Below, one piece after another: positions 31,248 through 35,032 of a DNA stretch of 35,032 nt. Within the stretch, counting starts at the first letter, position 1. Each line of letters begins with the position of its first letter. Both the position numbers and the translations under genes were made by a program. The notes below the pieces were generated by a model that saw only the letters and a program-made list of their open reading frames with translations, searched no databases and had not been told where the DNA came from. Where the stretch lies: NCBI GenBank assembly GCA_900549535.1, contig UROR01000007.1:1-35032 (forward strand), given 5' to 3'. This stretch comes from an uncultured Collinsella sp. (GTDB taxonomy: Bacteria > Actinomycetota > Coriobacteriia > Coriobacteriales > Coriobacteriaceae).

Positions 31248-33011
31248 TTACTTGCTTGCGAACAGCCAGACTAGGATGATCACGAGGACTACGGCGATAA
31301 TGCAGACGATGGCGCCGGTGAATTTGATGCGTGAGTCGCGGGTACGCTCGCGCACCGCGTCCTCGGTGGCCTCGAGCTGGGCGACTTCTTGCTCGGTCTC
31401 GGCGTGTTCGGCTTTGTCTCGGGCCAAGGATCCTGCAAGCGACTCAGTGATCTCTGGATGGTCATGCACCTCGGTCGCCTGCTCGATGATCGACTGTGCA
31501 TGTGCGGCATCTGCTTGGGCGTTGGCGATGCTTTGCTCTTGGTCGCGGCGTGCCTTGTCCTCGGCAGCGATCTTCTCGCGCAGTTCGCGCTGGCGCGTTG
31601 CAGCGGCGGTTTTTGCGGTCTGCAGCTCGTCGCGCGCGGCATCGGCCTCTGCCGTCACGGCCTGATGGGCTCGCTTAGCGTCGGCAATGGGGGCCTGCGC
31701 CTGTTCGACGGCCTGCTCGGCTGCGGCAAGCGAGTGCTCAAGGTCGGCGGTGATGCGCGGGACATCTTCTTCGGCTTTACGCAGGGCATCTGCCGTGTCG
31801 GAGATCTGCATCGAGAGCTCGCTGGTGCGCACCGTATAGTTGGCGGGATTTGCCGAGGGATTGCGTTGCAGCTCGGCATACTCATGACGCAGCGTCTCGA
31901 GCTGGGCGCGCGTGGCGTCGACGGTTTGTTGTGCGGCGGCAATGCCGGCGTCTCGCTCGGCCTGCACCTTGTCGCGGATGCGCTTGGAATCCTCAAGACG
32001 GCGAACGAGGCGGTTGCCGGTCTCGCGCGAGCTCGCCTCGCGGGCCTCCACGGCATCGAGCGCGGCCTTCAGGCGGAGCTCAGTCGCGTCATCCTCTGTC
32101 TTCATTTGTTCGAACTGCCCCTTGAGCTCTGCTACTTTGGAAGCATGGACATCGCGATCGATTTCGGCGGCCGCAGCGGTCTTTTGCGCTGTGGCGATCG
32201 CCTGGCGCTGGTCGGCGACGATCTGGTCGTAGCGGCCTGCGATATCCTGGCGCGTCTCGAGTTCCTCGGCCTGATCGGCAATGCGCTGCTCAAGTTCGGC
32301 CAGGTGGGCGCGGGCATCGGCAAGTGCCTTTTTCGCGGCGTTCATCTCGCGCATGGCCGAGGCGCCCTGGGCGATAAAGGTGCCCACGGCGTTCGCGGTG
32401 TTCGAGACAGCGGTCCCCAGGTCGCGGCTCGCGGCGGGGGAGTGCGGGGCGGTTGCGCGAGCGGTGTCGGCAGCGTCCGCATCGGCAGCCTGCGGCGCGG
32501 CGATATTGCCGGTACCGCCCTCGATCACAGAAAAGCCTGCTGCGTGCGGATCGACCGCATCGGCGCCAATCGTGGGGTGCTCGAGCTGCAGAAACGAGGG
32601 CATGGTACTGCCCTGGTCGGCAACCGGAGTCTCGCCGGGCACAAAGGTCGAGGCCGCCTCGGCGGCCTCCTCTTCCTCGGCATCAATATCGGCATCGGCG
32701 ACGGCGTCTTTCATCGCTTTGACGGCATCCATCATGGAGTCCATGACGGCATCGAGTTCTTCTTCCGAAGACACCTCGATGGGGCCCGCTGCTTGCGGGG
32801 CGTCGTCCTGTACAGGGGCGTCGTCCTGAGCGGGCGCATCGTCGTTTTGCTCATCGGCGTTTTCTGTTTCGGGGGTTTCCGCCGTAGCGCTTTCGTCCAA
32901 GAATGGGTCGTCGAGGTCAATATCATCGCAGGTCACAGCGTCGGCATCTGCAGTGACGTCTGCGGAATCATCAATATGCTGTTGAGTCTGGGGGTCCAGC
33001 TCGTCTGTCAT
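31248..33011 (-). CDS. Tail-anchored coiled-coil protein, unknown function
   Basis: A 587-residue protein with three parts: a very acidic, low-complexity N-terminus with QDDAP repeats (about 1-190); a long coiled coil (about 210-555) made of Ala/Glu/Gln/Arg heptads; and one membrane helix at the extreme C-terminus (FTGAIVCIIAVVLVIILVWLF) with a short FASK end. It would project into the cytoplasm from the membrane. I chose the ATG at 33011, nine bases after GAGGAG; an ATG two codons earlier is too close, and the frame from 33143 has no such site. The Thr/Asp-rich N-terminus could be a kinase substrate for FHA binding. No family is recognised. Confidence 0.8.
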   Translation of the reverse strand: MTDELDPQTQQHIDDSADVTADADAVTCDDIDLDDPFLDESATAETPETENADEQNDDAPAQDDAPVQDDAPQAAGPIEVSSEEELDAVMDSMMDAVKAMKDAVADADIDAEEEEAAEAASTFVPGETPVADQGSTMPSFLQLEHPTIGADAVDPHAAGFSVIEGGTGNIAAPQAADADAADTARATAPHSPAASRDLGTAVSNTANAVGTFIAQGASAMREMNAAKKALADARAHLAELEQRIADQAEELETRQDIAGRYDQIVADQRQAIATAQKTAAAAEIDRDVHASKVAELKGQFEQMKTEDDATELRLKAALDAVEAREASSRETGNRLVRRLEDSKRIRDKVQAERDAGIAAAQQTVDATRAQLETLRHEYAELQRNPSANPANYTVRTSELSMQISDTADALRKAEEDVPRITADLEHSLAAAEQAVEQAQAPIADAKRAHQAVTAEADAARDELQTAKTAAATRQRELREKIAAEDKARRDQEQSIANAQADAAHAQSIIEQATEVHDHPEITESLAGSLARDKAEHAETEQEVAQLEATEDAVRERTRDSRIKFTGAIVCIIAVVLVIILVWLFASK

Positions 33012-33305
33012 AGGCATGTGCTCCTCATCGTTGTTTGTCACCCTATGATAAAGTCTCGCGCCGACATCCCGCGCGCCGCAGCAAAGTTTCAAAACGTGTT
33101 CGATGGCTCGTCGCGTTAACAAAAACTCGGCCGCTCTATTCAATTTTTACTTGACATTCCCTTCGCCGAAAGACGTTGCGCCGTTCGCCTACCGCGGTCT
33201 TTTATTTTTGCTTGAACACGCTAAAGTTGCATTTCAGCTTTTGGCGCGTGAAGTTGGACACGCGCAGTCGGCGGGCGTGCCCGTCGCGATTTGAAAGGAC
33301 TTTAT
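33012..33305. other. Divergent 294-bp intergenic region
   Basis: AT-rich around 33130-33230. TTGACA at about 33153-33158 is a perfect -35 hexamer on the plus strand but has no good -10 at 16-18 bases; TTGAAC and TAAAGT near 33210-33226 are other weak elements. On the minus strand TATCAT (about 33042-33047) is a possible -10 for the coiled-coil gene. No ORF with a ribosome site was found. Confidence 0.4.
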
Positions 33306-34106
33306 ATGGGACTTTTCACTGGTAAGACCGTGATCGTCACCGGCGGCGGCAAGGCCACGCTCAAGGACGGTTCCGCTGGCTCCATCGGCTACGGCATCGA
33401 TATCGCATTTGCCAAGGAGGGCGCGAACCTCGTCATCACCGGCCGCAACGTCGCCAAGCTCGAGGCCGCCAAGGAGTCTCTCGAGGCCGAGTACGGTGTC
33501 AAGGTTCTGCCTGTTCAGGCTGATGTTTCGGCCGGCCAGGACAACGAAGCCGTCGTCCAGAACGTCATCGACAAGGCCATTGAGGAGTTCGGCCGCATCG
33601 ACGCCGTCGTCAACAATGCTCAGGCTAGCGCCTCGGGCGTGACCATCGCCGATCACACCATGGACCAGTTTAACCTGGCCATTTACTCTGGCCTGTATGC
33701 CACCTACCTGTACATGCAGAAGGCCTATCCGCACCTGAAGGAGACCAAGGGCTCCGTGGTCAACTTTGCCTCGGGCGCCGGCCTGTTTGGCAACTATGGC
33801 CAGTGCAGCTATGCTGCCGCCAAGGAGGGCATCCGCGGCCTGACCCGCGTTGCCGCCAATGAGTGGGGCAAGGACGGCATCAACGCCAACATCGTGTGCC
33901 CGCTTGCTTGGACCGCTGCGCTCGAGAACTTCCAGGATGCTTATCCCGAGGCGTTCAAGGCCAACGTCCACATGCCGCCGGCGGGCCACTACGGCGATGT
34001 CGAGAAGGAAATCGGCCGCGTGGTCGTTCAGCTCTGTGGCCCCGACTTTAAGTATATGAACGGCGAGACCGTCACCCTCGAGGGTGGCATGGGCCAGCGG
34101 CCTTAA
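33306..34106 (+). CDS. SDR-family dehydrogenase, probable 12-alpha-hydroxysteroid dehydrogenase
   Basis: NAD(P)-dependent oxidoreductase of 266 residues, probably interconverting 12-alpha-hydroxy and 12-oxo bile acids. It has the cofactor loop TGGG (12-15) with an SDR-type insert, NNAQASASG (103-111), and the catalytic Ser156 (NFASGAG), Tyr169 and Lys173 (YAAAK). Long stretches (IYSGLYAT, FASGAGLFGN, QCSYAAAKEGIRGL, ETVTLEGGMGQRP) agree with recalled 12-alpha-HSDH proteins of Clostridium and Eggerthella, which is stronger than general SDR similarity. The ATG at 33306 has an AAGGA site. It appears monocistronic, with its own terminator. Another steroid or sugar alcohol remains possible. Confidence 0.85.
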   Translation: MGLFTGKTVIVTGGGKATLKDGSAGSIGYGIDIAFAKEGANLVITGRNVAKLEAAKESLEAEYGVKVLPVQADVSAGQDNEAVVQNVIDKAIEEFGRIDAVVNNAQASASGVTIADHTMDQFNLAIYSGLYATYLYMQKAYPHLKETKGSVVNFASGAGLFGNYGQCSYAAAKEGIRGLTRVAANEWGKDGINANIVCPLAWTAALENFQDAYPEAFKANVHMPPAGHYGDVEKEIGRVVVQLCGPDFKYMNGETVTLEGGMGQRP

Positions 34107-34108
34107 GA

Positions 34109-34136
34109 GTTACGCGGTTTTACCAAACCGCGTAAC
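34109..34136 (+). other. Perfect 12-bp hairpin just after the SDR stop
   Basis: GTTACGCGGTTT and AAACCGCGTAAC pair around TACC, three bases after the stop codon. It lacks a T-run, so it may stabilise the mRNA end or pause polymerase ahead of the stronger terminator at 34179. Confidence 0.6.
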
Positions 34137-34178
34137 GGCTCGACGCTGCGCGGTCACCAGGGCGACAACTTGTCATTC

Positions 34179-34219
34179 AAAGAGGGCGGCATGACCAGAA
34201 GGTCTATGCCGCCCTCTTT
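34179..34219 (+). terminator. Strong intrinsic terminator of the SDR gene
   Basis: An outer stem AAAGAGGGCGGCAT/ATGCCGCCCTCTTT plus an inner GACC/GGTC with an AGAA tetraloop is followed by TCATG, and the arm itself ends in TTTT. The same hairpin reads A/T-rich on both sides, so it may also stop transcription from the minus-strand ORF. Confidence 0.88.
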
Positions 34220-34342
34220 TCATGCCAATTTGTTCGCCCTGGCGACCGCTCGCTGGCATTGCCAGAGCATCGGCGTTGCCTTGGCTGTTGGAGATGATCT
34301 CGTAGTCGTTGGGTGTTCCTATAGTTTTGTCAACCGTCGGGG

Positions 34343-34954
34343 CTACTCCCGGTAGGGCACCCGGTCGCGCATCACGGCGTATATCGCCCTGAGCCGCTTC
34401 CTCGCGACGGCCTTGAGCGCCCGCCCGTGCCCCATGCCCCGCGCCCTGCAGGCCCGGTAGTACTCGCCGTAGCGCCCCGAGGACCTCACCAGGCTGTTGC
34501 ACGAGAAGATCAGCAGGGACTTGAGCCTCGCGTCGCCGCGCCTGGACGCCCTGACCGACCTCACCGACGTGCCGGAGCTCCTCACCCTCGGGGCTATGCC
34601 GCAGTACGAGGCCAGGTGGTCGTGGTCCGGGAACCTCCCGATGTCGACCGACACCGCGAGCTGCGCCGCGGTCCTCGGGCCGATGCCGGGCACGGTGAGC
34701 AGGCACGCGTAGGTCTCGTCGCCCTCGAGCAGCGCCGCCGTCTCGGCCTCGAGGGCCCCGGCCTCGTCGAGGGCCTCCGATATCCGGGCGGCCAGGAACC
34801 TGACCTGCCTGTTCTCGGCCTCGACGAGCGCCGGCGGGGGCGCGGTGGAGGCGGCCGCCGTCCCGCCGGCGGTGGGGCCGCTGCTGCTCTCCGGCGGCGT
34901 ATCCGGGCCGCTGCAGGCGGCCAGCAGCAGGGCGGCCAGAATTTTCTTCTTCAT
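34343..34954 (-). pseudogene. Chimeric ORF: lipoprotein signal sequence joined to IS110 transposase C-terminal domain
   Basis: The 203-residue frame starts MKKKILAALLLAACSG, a lipoprotein signal peptide with a LAAC lipobox (Cys15 by count from this ATG), then a Ser/Thr/Pro/Gly-rich stretch to about residue 43. From there it is IS110-family: a coiled linker (ENRQVRFLAARISEAL) and the Transposase_20 domain (LTVPGIGPRTAAQLAVSVD, ASYCGIAPRV, RRGDARLKSLL). The N-terminal DEDD catalytic domain of IS110 enzymes is missing, so it cannot be an active transposase alone. A GGGAGG site precedes the ATG. It may be a broken transposase fused by rearrangement to another gene's start; the missing half could lie right of the window. 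Confidence 0.75.
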
Positions 34955-35032
34955 AAACGCCTCCCGTTTTGCGTCCACGTAAAAACAGAGCCCCGCCCCG
35001 GATGACTGACTACGGTCACCTCACCTTCGTGC

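Noticed and set aside
31389..33119. 576-residue plus-strand ORF antisense to the coiled-coil gene
   Set aside because: The minus frame has a GAGGAG site, heptads and a terminal membrane helix; the plus frame is Gly/Arg/Cys-rich.
1..35032. CRISPR array
   Set aside because: No regularly spaced direct repeats of 25-40 bp were seen, and no cas-like gene.

Overview
The window looks like part of the chromosome of a high-GC Gram-positive gut bacterium of the Coriobacteriia, most likely Collinsella or a close relative. The reasons are the actinobacterial gene order fhaA-fhaB-PP2C-rodA-pbpA-pknB, high GC with Ala/Pro-rich proteins, clear Shine-Dalgarno sites, and an SDR dehydrogenase that closely resembles gut 12-alpha-hydroxysteroid dehydrogenases. 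The genus is inferred from recalled family knowledge, not from a search.

Region 1 (1-11551) is the int-proximal part of an integrative mobilizable element whose other end lies left of the window. Its cargo is a DNA methyltransferase (cut by the left edge) overlapping by one base a DUF262/HNH (GmrSD-like) nuclease, which makes a probable defence cassette. After a 533-bp noncoding stretch with repeats, a candidate oriT and a terminator come five tightly packed minus-strand genes: HTH protein, DnaB/RecA-like ATPase, MobC, VirD4-type coupling protein and relaxase. A divergent gene of unknown function and a tyrosine integrase follow. The integrase leader holds a 24-bp perfect palindrome and five GGGTAG hexamers, and next to it is the 3' half of a tRNA-Arg(CCU)-like gene, the probable attachment site. 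A second tRNA 3' end and an inverted T-arm copy lie within 130 bp.

Region 2 (11741-22871, minus strand) is a cell-envelope and phospho-signalling cluster read right to left: YcxB-like protein, polytopic Ser/Thr kinase, FhaA-like protein, FhaB-like protein, PP2C phosphatase, a fused RodA-PbpA protein, and the PASTA kinase PknB, ending at a strong terminator. Most junctions are 4-bp overlaps or short gaps. The kinases and phosphatase would set the phosphorylation of FHA partners and of the peptidoglycan-elongation synthase.

Region 3 (22987-27217) holds dnaX, ybaB and recR, interrupted by one small minus-strand membrane protein gene.

Region 4 (27291-33011) is a second kinase module: a single-pass secreted or anchored protein, a kinase with C-terminal membrane helices and an FHA protein in one operon. 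It faces a convergent gene for a long tail-anchored coiled-coil protein across a 19-bp perfect inverted repeat. Two matching palindromes and a terminator-like hairpin precede the operon.

Region 5 (33012-35032) has the bile-acid-type SDR gene with its terminator, then a chimeric minus-strand ORF joining a lipoprotein signal sequence to the C-terminal domain of an IS110-family transposase.

No CRISPR array, rRNA or complete tRNA gene was seen.
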